The translations under genes were made by a program, and so were the position numbers. Shown here piece after piece: positions 1 to 9,242 of a DNA stretch of 64,000 nucleotides (positions within the stretch are counted from its first letter, which is position 1; each line of letters opens with the position of its first letter). Below the pieces are notes generated by a model, which ran no database searches, was not told the DNA's origin, and saw only the letters and a list, made by a program, of their open reading frames with translations. This stretch comes from Methylobacterium sp. Leaf118. GTDB lineage: Bacteria; Pseudomonadota; Alphaproteobacteria; Rhizobiales; Beijerinckiaceae. The DNA lies in the NCBI RefSeq assembly GCF_920984675.1, contig NZ_CAKLBV010000006.1:62001-126000 (forward strand). The letters are read 5' to 3'.

Positions 1-2
1 TG

Positions 3-302
3 GCGTCGCGAAGCGGATCGATCACCTTGCGCGAGCGGCTCTCCGTCGCCGGCCGCGTCGTGCTGGCGGCGGGCGGTGGCTACGGGCTCGCAGGGCTCGC
101 CACCGCGCTCCTGTCGCTCACGCTGCCGCTGGCACGGCCCGAGGCAGTGGCTGCCGCGACGCTCGCCAGCTTCGTCCTGATGCCGGCCGTCGCCGTCGCC
201 GTCTTCGCGACGCGCTCGCTCCGGCGGGCGGCGCTGGCGCTCGCGGGCTCGGCCTTGGTGCTCGGTGGCCTGGTCGGGCTGGCGATGCGGGGCGCGCCAT
301 GA
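3..302 (+). CDS. DUF3649 family small membrane protein (5' end may lie outside window)
   Basis: A short inner-membrane protein of the DUF3649 type. It has a first hydrophobic stretch around GGGYGLAGLATALLSLTL, a second around TLASFVLMPAVAVAVFA, and a third near the C-terminus. The frame is open to the left edge, so the true start may lie before the window; the first usable codon inside is a TTG at 27. Its stop overlaps the ATG of the next gene (ATGA), which implies translational coupling. In other proteobacteria DUF3649 genes sit with PepSY_TM and DUF3325 genes beside TonB-dependent siderophore receptors. A role in iron uptake is therefore likely, but that is inference from context. Confidence 0.7.
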   Translation, partial: ASRSGSITLRERLSVAGRVVLAAGGGYGLAGLATALLSLTLPLARPEAVAAATLASFVLMPAVAVAVFATRSLRRAALALAGSALVLGGLVGLAMRGAP

Positions 303-1900
303 GGGGCAGCTTCCGTCAGTCCATGGCGTGGCTCCACACGTGGTCTGGCCTCGTCGTCGGCTGGGTGCTGTTCGCGATCTTCGTCACCGGCACCGCCAGC
401 TACTACCGCACCGACATCTCCCGCTGGATGCGGCCCGAATTGAGCCAGGCCGCGCCCGTCGCGACGGCCGACCTGCCGAAGGCGGCTGAGCGGGCGGTCG
501 CTTATCTCGAGCAGCACGCTCCGAAGGCCAAGACGTGGTTCATCGGCCTGCCGCAGCCCGACCGACCATTGCTCGACCTGTTCTGGCGCAACCGCCCAGG
601 CGAGCCGCCCAGCCATGTCCTTCTCGATCCGGCGACGGGCACCGAGGCTGTGTTGCGCGACACGGAAGGCGGCGACTTCCTCTACCGCTTCCACTACGAA
701 CTGCACATGCCGCCGCTCTGGGGGCGCTGGGTCGTCGGCACTTGCGCAATGATCATGCTGGTGGCGCTGATCTCGGGCATCGTCACCCACAAGCGCATCT
801 TTGCCGACTTCTTCACCTTCCGCCGGGACAAGGCGCCGCGGCGCAGCTTCCTCGACGCCCACAACGTCACCGGCGTGCTCGCGCTGCCGTTCCACCTGAT
901 GATCACCTATACCGGCGTCGTCGCCCTCGCGACGTTCTACATGCCCTGGGGCGTGACCGCGGCCTACAAGGGCGACACCCGCGCCTTCTTCACGGAGGCC
1001 GGCTGGATCACGGCGCCGCGCCTGCCTATCGGTCGGCCGGCCCCTCCCGCGCCCCTCGGGCCGATGATCGAGCAGGCGCAGGCGAGCGTGTCGGAGCGGC
1101 TCGAACGGCTGACCGTCACCCATTTCGGCGATGCCCAGGCGACCATCGTCGCGATGTTCGAGGAGCCGCACGGCCTCGCCCACACGCCGACCCACATCGC
1201 CTTCGACGGCGCGAGCGGCGCATTGCTGGAGATCCGCGGCGGTGACCTGAAACCCGCGGCCAAGACCGTCTCCACCCTGATCGGCCTCCACGTGGCGCAT
1301 TTCGCCGATACGGGCTTGCGGCTGCTGTTCTTCCTGTGCGGGATCATGGGCAGCGCCATGGTGGCCACCGGCCTCGTGCTGTGGTCGCTCGCCCGGCTGC
1401 CGAGGGCGAGCGAGCGGCCCTTTTTCGGGCTGCGGCTCGTGCAGGCCCTCAACATCGGCAGCGTCGCCGGCCTGCCCGCGGCGATCGCGGTGTACTTCCT
1501 GGCCAACCGGCTGCTGCCGACCGAACTCGCTTCGCGCGCCGAATGGGAGATCCGTGCCTTCTTCGCGGCTTGGATCATCGCAGCCTTGATCCCGCTCGCC
1601 CGGCCGCACCGCAGGGCCTGGAGCGAGATGCTGGCCCTCGTCGCTATGCTCTGCCTCGCCGTCGCCGCCGCGGACATCGCCATGGTCGAGGCGCATCCGC
1701 TGCGCCGGCTCAGTGGGGGCGAGGTGCTGTTCCTGTGGTTCGACGGGGCGATGCTCACACTTGCCGCTCTTTTCGCCGTCGCAGCCCGCAAGGTCTCGGC
1801 CCGTGCTCGGATTAGACCACGGCACGGTCGGTTGTCGGCGGTGTATACGAAGACTAGAGCGGGTCCCGCTTGCGTAGCGACGGCCAAGTCGTTGTCGTAG
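299..1900 (+). CDS. PepSY-associated TM helix protein, C-terminus possibly altered by IS insertion
   Basis: A PiuB-like inner-membrane protein with a PepSY-associated transmembrane helix near residues 14-36. A periplasmic part follows, then membrane segments near 145-165, 195-215 and 345-365, then a cluster of C-terminal helices. Conserved family features include LHTWSGLVVGW and DAHNVTGVLALPFHLMITYTG. Members usually accompany TonB-dependent receptors and are thought to help ferric-siderophore reduction or handling at the inner membrane. The natural sequence appears to run to about residue 505 (RKVSARARIR). The last 25-30 residues look unlike the family and run into the IS remnant that follows, so the native C-terminus and any downstream DUF3325 gene may have been lost. 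Confidence 0.8.
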   Translation: MRGSFRQSMAWLHTWSGLVVGWVLFAIFVTGTASYYRTDISRWMRPELSQAAPVATADLPKAAERAVAYLEQHAPKAKTWFIGLPQPDRPLLDLFWRNRPGEPPSHVLLDPATGTEAVLRDTEGGDFLYRFHYELHMPPLWGRWVVGTCAMIMLVALISGIVTHKRIFADFFTFRRDKAPRRSFLDAHNVTGVLALPFHLMITYTGVVALATFYMPWGVTAAYKGDTRAFFTEAGWITAPRLPIGRPAPPAPLGPMIEQAQASVSERLERLTVTHFGDAQATIVAMFEEPHGLAHTPTHIAFDGASGALLEIRGGDLKPAAKTVSTLIGLHVAHFADTGLRLLFFLCGIMGSAMVATGLVLWSLARLPRASERPFFGLRLVQALNIGSVAGLPAAIAVYFLANRLLPTELASRAEWEIRAFFAAWIIAALIPLARPHRRAWSEMLALVAMLCLAVAAADIAMVEAHPLRRLSGGEVLFLWFDGAMLTLAALFAVAARKVSARARIRPRHGRLSAVYTKTRAGPACVATAKSLS

Positions 1901-2621
1901 CCGGCGGCGGCGAGGCTGTTGCGGCACTCATCTGGGGTGAAGCGGGTGAAGGCGTGCCGGACGGCGTCCCAAAGGTCTGGCACGGTGCGGGCGGCTGCGC
2001 TCCGCAGCAGGGCTTTCAGCTTGGCGAAGATCTGCTCGATCGGGTTGAACTCGCGGCTATAGGGCGGAAGGTAGAGCAGCCGGGTGCCGGCCGCCTCGAC
2101 CCGCTCGCGGAGGCCGCTGACCTTGTGAGCTTGCAGGTTGTCGAGGATCACGATGTCGCCGGCGCGCCGCACCGGGACGAGGCGGTTGGCGACGTCGTCG
2201 CGAAAGCGCTGGCCATTGGTGGCGCCATCCGCGAGGTCGAAGGCGCACAGGCCGGTGATGCGCAGAGCGGCGGTGACGGTGGTCGTTTGTAATGGCCCTG
2301 GGGCACGAGGAGCCGGCAGCGCTCGCCGCGCGGGGCGCGGCCGTAGCGGCGGGCCATGTTGGTGGCAGCTGCCGTCTCGTCCAGGAAGACGAGGGTGTCG
2401 GGGTCGAGGTCAGGCTGAGCCGCAAACCACGCCTCACGCGCCGCCTTCACGTCGGCCCGTTCCTGCTCAGCCGCGAACAGCGCCCCTTTTTACGGGTGAT
2501 CCCGTGGCGCGCGAAGAAGCGTGACAGACCGCTCGTGCTGGTCTGCACGCCCTGCTCGGCCAAGGCGTCGCGCACCTCTCGCAGGAAGCGTTCGGGCCGG
2601 GCCTCGTCACTCGCACGACGT
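1857..2621 (-). pseudogene. IS630-type transposase remnant (frameshifted, N-terminus missing)
   Basis: On the minus strand the pieces of an IS630-family DDE transposase can be followed in order but in different frames. They are SGLSRFFARHGITRKKG, then AWFAAQPDLDPDTLVFLDET (first catalytic Asp), then TTVTAALRITGLCAFDL, then DIVILDNLQAHK (second Asp) and LLYLPPYSREFNPIE (final Glu). At least two frameshifts and an early stop break it, and the N-terminal helix-turn-helix region is absent. No stop is met at the usual C-terminal position, so the last frame runs on antisense into the PepSY gene. It is an inactive relic. Its right end abuts the truncated integrase at about 2622. Confidence 0.8.
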
Positions 2622-2985
2622 CATCGGTGCTAATCGCACCGACGGCGCGCTCGCGCAGCGGAGCCGCATATTCCCGCAGGGTCATCTGCCACTGCGCGAC
2701 ATGCTTCTCGTTGCGCCACTGCGCCGTCATCGCCTCCACGAACGCGTCCGCCACTTGGCCAAAAGTCACCACCAAAGCCGGCGCGGCATCCCGCACGGCC
2801 AACGGGTCTGCTCCCTCAGCAACGAGATCGCGGGCGCGAGCCGCGCCCTCACGTGCCTTCGCCAGCGACACATCCCGCGGAATCCCGAGGCCCATCTCGC
2901 GCAGCTTGCCCGGCCACCGGGACAGGAAGACCCACCGCCGCCGCTGCCCGTCGCTCACCACGCTCCGCCTGTCGGTGTCGCCGCC
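2622..2985 (-). pseudogene. Truncated P4-type tyrosine integrase, N-terminal fragment only
   Basis: The minus-strand frame reads VSDGQRRRWVFLSRW, then REMGLGIPRDVSLAKAREGA, then VTFGQVADAFVEAMTAQW. This is the DUF4102 arm-binding domain followed by the start of the core-binding domain of P4/CP4-57-type integrases. It stops after about 115 residues, at DVVRV, where the IS630 remnant begins, so the catalytic domain with its RHRHY residues is missing. The far N-terminus is also disturbed: the usual DGGGLYL motif is not readable in the same frame. It marks a former genomic-island end. No adjacent tRNA or attachment-site duplication was found in the window. Confidence 0.75.
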
Positions 2986-3467
2986 GCGGCGTTCGGACTC
3001 CGCGCCCTCCGGTAGAACGCCACCGGGGGCGCGCCCGCCCGCCGACGGGCTACGGGTTCCCAGTCAGGGGCTGGCCTGGATCGGAGAGCTGGATCGTCCA
3101 GTTCTTCTGCTGGCCCGTATCGACCTCGATGAAGCCGTTGCGGTCGAACCCGCGGGCGAGGCAATCCTCGACGCCGCGGATCGTGAAGGCGGTGTCGCGG
3201 GTGCACATCAGGGCGCGGCCGCTCCACTCGCCGCCGCGCGTGTAGTCCACCGCGTAGATGTAATAGAATTGCGCTGCGAGCGTGCCTCTGAGCAGCGTCT
3301 CGCAATTGCGGGGCTTCAGGTCCCACCAGCCCTCCGTCACCCAGCCCTGCGCGTCCCGGTAGCCGAGGGTCACGCCGACCTTGCTGGCGGTCTGATTGCA
3401 CAGGCGCAGGTCCGCCCGGGCGCCGGACGGCCACAGGGCCAGCCCGGTCGCCAGGCAGAGGAGGGCA

Positions 3468-3503
3468 CGCAACGGGGTGCGTAACGGGGTGCGCAACGGG
3501 GTG
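3468..3503. repeat. Three tandem 12-bp units (CGCAACGGGGTG)
   Basis: Three consecutive 12-bp units, the middle one differing by a single base (CGTAACGGGGTG). They encode RTPLRTPLRTPL just before the signal peptide of the DUF1036 protein and lie just beyond the stop of the glycerate kinase. Unit number could vary between strains without breaking the frame. Confidence 0.9.
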
Positions 3504-3509
3504 CGAAAG

Positions 3510-4823
<1,314 letters not shown>

Positions 4824-5037
4824 GGGCGTCCTCGCGGAATTTTTGGCGCAGTCTTGTTTGGGGCTTGCTTGCCCGAGCCCCGGCGACACGGCAAGCCTCG
4901 GCGGCCTCACAAAACTTTCGCCGCGCTCCGCATTCTTTTTGACGGTGCCGGAGCGGGGGAATGCGCTTGGCACCGATCCGGCATGTCGCTGCCGGACAAC
5001 CCCTTTCGATCGCACGCGATCGGCCCAGATAAGCGCC

Positions 5038-5820
5038 ATGCTCTCCCCCGATCTCGCCAGCCGGGACGCGGAACTGCGTCCCGAACAGCCCGTCGAACAG
5101 ATCGACGGCGATCCCGCCCGCGGCCTGCTTCTCGTCTGCGAGCATGCCTCGAACCACGTGCCGGACGATCTCGCCCGCCTCGGCGTCCCGGAGCGGGAAT
5201 TCTCCCGCCACATCGCCTACGACATCGGTGCCGCGGCGGTGACGCGGCGGCTCGCGGCCGAACTCGGCGTGCCGGCGGTGCTGACGCAGTTCTCGCGGCT
5301 CATCATCGACCCCAATCGCGGGCGGCGCGACCCGACCCTGGTGATGCGCCTCTCCGACGGGGCGATCGTGCCGGGCAATGCCCGCATCGACGCGGCCGGC
5401 ATCGCCGAGCGAATTCGCCGCTTCTACGTGCCGTTCGACCGCGCCGTGGACGCGGCGGTCGCGCGGGCGGAGGCCGCGGGCGCGCCGCCGATGATCCTGA
5501 CGATGCACAGTTTCACCCCGTTCTGGCGCACCGTCGCCCGTCCCTGGCAGGTCGGCGTGCTCTACGATCGGGATGCGCGCATGGCTCGCCCCATCCTCGA
5601 CGCCCTCCAGGCCGACCCGGCCGGCCTGTGCGTGGGCGACAACCAGCCCTATGGCGGGGGGCTGCCCGGCGACACGATCGACCGTCACGCCACCGCCCGC
5701 GGCCTGCCCAACGCGCTCATCGAGATCCGCCAGGATCTGATCGGCGGCCCCGAGGGACAGGAGGAATGGGCGCAGCGCTTCGCCGTCCTGCTCAGGCCGA
5801 TGCTGAACCGGCCCGCTTGA
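5038..5820 (+). CDS. N-formylglutamate amidohydrolase family protein
   Basis: A 260-residue protein of the HutG/N-formylglutamate amidohydrolase family, which hydrolyses N-formylglutamate to glutamate and formate or acts on similar N-acyl amino acids. Family features are LLLVCEHASNHVP near the N-terminus (metal-binding His), SRLIIDPNRG, MILTMHSFTPFW and GDNQPYGGG near the C-terminus. The ATG at 5038 is the last of several possible starts and begins the conserved region. It is divergent from the glycerate kinase across 214 bp. No hut operon is nearby, so histidine degradation is not indicated; the family is often found alone in alphaproteobacteria. Confidence 0.85.
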   Translation: MLSPDLASRDAELRPEQPVEQIDGDPARGLLLVCEHASNHVPDDLARLGVPEREFSRHIAYDIGAAAVTRRLAAELGVPAVLTQFSRLIIDPNRGRRDPTLVMRLSDGAIVPGNARIDAAGIAERIRRFYVPFDRAVDAAVARAEAAGAPPMILTMHSFTPFWRTVARPWQVGVLYDRDARMARPILDALQADPAGLCVGDNQPYGGGLPGDTIDRHATARGLPNALIEIRQDLIGGPEGQEEWAQRFAVLLRPMLNRPA

Positions 5821-5878
5821 CGCGCCGGGGGCGCGGGACGACCTGAGCGGACGCGTGACACCGCCAGGAACCTGCCCG

Positions 5879-6187
5879 ATGAGCCAGATCGACCCCGCCA
5901 CCCAGACCGAATTGGAGGCGGCCGTATTCCGCCGCCTCGTCGCGCATCTGCGCAACCGCACTGATGTGCAGAACATCGACATGATGAATCTGGCGGGGTT
6001 CTGCCGGAACTGCCTGTCGAACTGGCTCAAGGACGCGGCGGACGCCCGCGGCCTGCCGCTCACCAAGGATCAGAGCCGCGAGGAGGTCTATGGCATGCCC
6101 TATGAGGACTGGAAGCGGCAGCACCAGACCGAGGCGAGCCCGGATCAGAAGGCCCGCTTCGACGCGGCCCCGACCAAAGGTCACTGA
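5879..6187 (+). CDS. DUF1244 family protein
   Basis: A 102-residue protein matching the alphaproteobacterial DUF1244 family along its whole length, with VFRRLVAHLRNRTDVQNIDMMNLAGFC, CLSNWLKDAAD and EVYGMPYEDWK-type motifs. The cysteines of FCRNC are conserved in the family. Function is unknown and no signal peptide or membrane segment is visible, so it is probably cytosolic. It lies 58 bp after the N-formylglutamate amidohydrolase gene in the same direction and may share its transcript. Confidence 0.85.
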   Translation: MSQIDPATQTELEAAVFRRLVAHLRNRTDVQNIDMMNLAGFCRNCLSNWLKDAADARGLPLTKDQSREEVYGMPYEDWKRQHQTEASPDQKARFDAAPTKGH

Positions 6188-6315
6188 CGGCGGTGGTCTC
6201 CGCGGTCGGGCCTGGCGGCATCAACGGCTGGGTAAGGTTGATGGGCTAACCCCGGACGATCCGGTGTGCCGGCCCTTCGCGGCCGGCCCGCCGCCCCGCC
6301 TGAAGGAGCGCCGCC

Positions 6316-6582
6316 ATGGCCGCATCGCCTGCCCCCGCCGTCGACCCGTCCTCCGTCGCGGCCGACCAGCTCAAGAGCATCATCGAGCGCATCGAGCGCC
6401 TCGAGGAGGAGAAGGCCGGCATCGCGGGCGACATCAAGGACGTCTATGCCGAGGCCAAGGCCAACGGCTTCGATGTGAAGGTGCTGCGCAAGATCATCTC
6501 CCTGCGCAAGCGCGATCACGACGAGCGCCAGGAGGAAGAGGCGATCCTCGAACTCTACCTCCAGGCGCTCGGGATGGCGTAG
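6316..6582 (+). CDS. gapR: GapR/DUF2312 family nucleoid-associated protein
   Basis: An 88-residue protein containing the full DUF2312 domain: [43 protein letters not shown] and [19 protein letters not shown]. In Caulobacter this family member, GapR, is a chromatin protein that clamps overtwisted AT-rich DNA ahead of replication and supports cell-cycle progression. The N-terminal helix and the Lys/Arg face of the coiled coil are recognisable. The preceding GGAGCGCC provides a ribosome site for the ATG. Assignment to GapR rests on family membership; alphaproteobacteria may have several DUF2312 paralogues. Confidence 0.85.
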   Translation: MAASPAPAVDPSSVAADQLKSIIERIERLEEEKAGIAGDIKDVYAEAKANGFDVKVLRKIISLRKRDHDERQEEEAILELYLQALGMA

Positions 6583-6760
6583 CCCGTCGGCATCGCGGCG
6601 GCTCCCCAAGCGTGGCGCTCCCCAAGCGTGGCGGTCCTCAAGCCGGGGCCACCGCGCATGCTGTTCGGGGCGGCGCCGCGCACCCTCGGGAACCATCGCG
6701 CCTCCCGCCTGCCTTCCCCGACAGGACGGCGCTCCGCGCCGCTCGGGCAAGGAGGCGGCC

Positions 6761-7660
6761 GTGGCACAGCAGATCCCGATCGACCCGCAGGCCCGCGCCG
6801 ACGATCCGCGCGCGGATGCCGCGCGCGACGACGGCACCCACGCGGTCGCCCCCGATCTCGCCTATCGCCGCCTCGTCCTCGTCAACGTGGTCTTCGTCGG
6901 TCCGCCCGGCGCCGGGGACCGGGGCTGGGTCCTGGTCGATGCCGGGATTGTGGGCTCGGCCTCCGCGATCCGCGACGCCGCCGCCTCCCGCTTCGGCGCC
7001 GGCGCTCGCCCGGCCGCCATCGTGCTCACGCACGGCCATTTCGATCATGTCGGCGTGCTGGCGGACCTCGCTCGGGACTGGGACGCGCCGGTCTACGCCC
7101 ATGCCCTCGAGCGGCCCTATCTCGACGGGAGCGCCGCCTATCCGGCGCCCGACCCGAGCGTCGGCGGGGGGCTCATGGCCCGCCTCTCGCCCCTCTACCC
7201 GACCAAGCCCGTCGACGTGTCGGAGCGCCTGCACATCCTGCCCGCGGATGGCAGCGTGCCGCCGATGCCGGGCTGGCGCTGGCTCCACACCCCCGGCCAT
7301 TCCCCCGGCCATGTCTCGTTCTGGCGGGCGGCCGACCGCAGCCTGATCGTCGGCGATGCCTTCGTGACGACGGCCCAGGAATCCGCCTACGCGGTGACGG
7401 TTCAGGCTCCGGAGCTGCACGGGCCGCCGAAATACCTGACCCTCGACTGGCCCGCCGCCGAGGCCTCGGTGCGGGCGCTCGCGGCGCTGGAGCCGGAGCG
7501 CGCGGTGACCGGCCATGGCCGCCCCCTGGCGGGCCCCGAACTACGGCGCGCCCTCCACGCCCTCGCCCGGGATTTCGCCCGCGTCGCCGTGCCGGATGCG
7601 GGACGCTACGTCGCGCGACCGGCCCGCGCCGAGGACGGCTCGGCCTACCGCGCGCCGTGA
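6761..7660 (+). CDS. MBL-fold metallo-hydrolase
   Basis: A 299-residue metallo-beta-lactamase-fold hydrolase. The metal ligands are visible: THGHFDH (HxHxDH), the His of HTPGHSPGHVSFW, the Asp in LIVGDAF, and a final His in VTGHGRPL. The substrate is not predictable from sequence; relatives include glyoxalase II-like and lactonase-like hydrolases. The GTG start at 6761 is supported by a strong AAGGAGG seven bases upstream. No signal peptide is seen, so it is probably cytosolic. It converges on the receiver-kinase gene that ends at 7714. Confidence 0.85.
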   Translation: MAQQIPIDPQARADDPRADAARDDGTHAVAPDLAYRRLVLVNVVFVGPPGAGDRGWVLVDAGIVGSASAIRDAAASRFGAGARPAAIVLTHGHFDHVGVLADLARDWDAPVYAHALERPYLDGSAAYPAPDPSVGGGLMARLSPLYPTKPVDVSERLHILPADGSVPPMPGWRWLHTPGHSPGHVSFWRAADRSLIVGDAFVTTAQESAYAVTVQAPELHGPPKYLTLDWPAAEASVRALAALEPERAVTGHGRPLAGPELRRALHALARDFARVAVPDAGRYVARPARAEDGSAYRAP

Positions 7661-7713
7661 GCGGGTACTCGGCGGCGGTTCAGCGACCGCGGCAACCGGC
7701 CGGGCGCGTCCGC

Positions 7714-8751
7714 TCAGGCCTGGAACGACAGGACCGCCCGCGTGCCGGGCCCGACCGGGACGTAGGTGAGGGCGGAGCGCAGGTTCGAGGCCATCGCCCG
7801 GATGATGCGGGAGCCGAGGCCCGTGCCCTTCGCCTCGCCCTCGCCGGTCCAGCCGATGCCGTCATCCTCGACCGCCAGCGACAGGGTGTCGGGCCCGTCC
7901 CGCGCGACGGTGACCCGGATCTCGCCCGCGGCGTTGCCCGGATAGGCGTATTTGTAGGCGTTGGTGACGAGTTCGGTCACGACGACGCCGAGGGAGACGG
8001 CCTTGTCGGTGGCAAGGCGGATCGGTTCGGCCCGCAGGCGGATGGCGTGGTCGCGTCCCGAGGCCTTCATGGCGAGCTGCAACTCCTCCACGAGGCCTGC
8101 GAGATAGGCGTCGAGCTCCACCGCCTCGACGTCCTGCGAGGTGTAGAGGCGGCGGTGGATGCCGGCGATGGCCGAGATGCGCGCCTGCATCTCCTCCAGC
8201 GCCTCCTTGGCGGCCGGATCCTTGACCGCGTTGGTCTGCATGCGGGCGAGGGCCGCCACCAGCGTCAGCGAGTTGGCGACCCGGTGGTTGACCTCGCGTA
8301 GCAGCAATTCGGCCCGGTCGCGGGCCTCGCGCACCGCCGCCTCCGCCCGCTCCTTGTCCCGGCGCAGGGCCTCCGCGCCCAGGGCCGTGCCGACCGCCTC
8401 GCCGAGCAGCTCGCGGAATTGGCCCTGCACGTCCTTCCAGACGTAATCGACCGCCCCCGCCTTGAGGGCGGCCACCGCGACCCGGCTGTCCTCCGAGCCG
8501 GTGACGTAGACGACCGGCGGCGCCTCCGGGAGGGCCCGGATCGCCGGCAGCAGGTCGAGGCCGGTCCGGCCCGGCATGTGATGGTCGAGGGCGACGAGGT
8601 CGATCCCGCCCCCTTGCAGCCGCGCCAGCCCCGCCTCGCCGTCGAGGGCGGTCTCCACCACGTAGCCGCGGGCCTGCAGCGCGCGCTGCACGAGGCGACC
8701 GAGCCCTGGATCGTCGTCGATATAGAGGATGCGTGCCGCGGGCGCGCTCAT
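7714..8751 (-). CDS. Receiver-histidine kinase hybrid (REC + HisKA_2 + HATPase)
   Basis: A 345-residue cytosolic signalling protein. Residues 1-120 are a receiver domain with acidic pocket IDDD and phospho-acceptor Asp56 in LDHHMPG. A short coiled linker leads to a HisKA_2 dimerisation domain with the phospho-acceptor His156 in [11 protein letters not shown]. The C-terminal ATPase domain carries [11 protein letters not shown] (N box) and EDDGIGW (G1). The order is unusual: the receiver precedes the kinase, so phosphorylation of the receiver probably gates the kinase. It lies downstream of a lone receiver and a MHYT sensor kinase on the same strand and is likely the next relay step. No output domain is present. 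Confidence 0.88.
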   Translation of the reverse strand: MSAPAARILYIDDDPGLGRLVQRALQARGYVVETALDGEAGLARLQGGGIDLVALDHHMPGRTGLDLLPAIRALPEAPPVVYVTGSEDSRVAVAALKAGAVDYVWKDVQGQFRELLGEAVGTALGAEALRRDKERAEAAVREARDRAELLLREVNHRVANSLTLVAALARMQTNAVKDPAAKEALEEMQARISAIAGIHRRLYTSQDVEAVELDAYLAGLVEELQLAMKASGRDHAIRLRAEPIRLATDKAVSLGVVVTELVTNAYKYAYPGNAAGEIRVTVARDGPDTLSLAVEDDGIGWTGEGEAKGTGLGSRIIRAMASNLRSALTYVPVGPGTRAVLSFQA

Positions 8752-8760
8752 CGGCGTCGT

Positions 8761-8788
8761 CTCATGGATGCGGGCTCATGGATGCGGG
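8761..8788. repeat. Direct repeat of 14 bp (CTCATGGATGCGGG x2)
   Basis: Two exact 14-bp copies followed by a partial third (CTCATGGGG) lie between the stop of the lone receiver gene and the start of the receiver-kinase gene. The repeat may be replication slippage; no regulatory role is evident. Confidence 0.85.
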
Positions 8789-8789
8789 C

Positions 8790-9242
8790 TCATGGGGTCT
8801 CCGGAACCTGCATCACCGAGAAGAACAGCCCGAGCTGGCGGATCGCGTTCGAGAAGCCTTCGTAGTTCACTGGCTTGGTGATGTAGACGTTGGCCCCGAG
8901 ATCGTAGCAGCGCTGGATCTCGCGGGCATCGTCGGTCGTGGTGAGCACCACGACGGGTGAGCGGCGGGTATGCGGGTTGGCCTTGATCCGCTCCAGGATG
9001 TCGATGCCGGTCATGTCCGGCAGGTTGAGGTCGAGCAGGACGAGGAGGTGGCGCCGCGCGCTCACCTCGCCCGTGCCGTCGGGGCCCATCAGATAGGACA
9101 GCGCCGAGGTGCCGTCGCGGAAGGGCACGATCTCGTTGTTGACGCCGGCGCGACGGATGTTGCGCTCGATGAGCCGGGCATGGCCCTCGTCGTCCTCGAT
9201 CATCACGATGCAGACGGGATGCAAGGCGGGCTCCATCGTCAT
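8790..9242 (-). CDS. Single-domain response regulator (Rcp1-like receiver)
   Basis: A 150-residue protein consisting only of a receiver domain, with acidic residues in IEDDEGHARLIERNIRRAG, phospho-acceptor Asp71 in LLDLNLPDMTG, the Thr/Ser switch in VVVLTTTDD and the conserved Lys in YITKPVNYEG. The sequence resembles the small receivers encoded beside phytochrome-type and other membrane kinases. The start codon overlaps the stop of the MHYT kinase gene (ATGA), so the two are translationally coupled and form a kinase-receiver pair. A second ATG two codons later could also serve. Lacking an output domain, it must pass phosphate or bind a partner. Confidence 0.88.
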   Translation of the reverse strand: MTMEPALHPVCIVMIEDDEGHARLIERNIRRAGVNNEIVPFRDGTSALSYLMGPDGTGEVSARRHLLVLLDLNLPDMTGIDILERIKANPHTRRSPVVVLTTTDDAREIQRCYDLGANVYITKPVNYEGFSNAIRQLGLFFSVMQVPETP

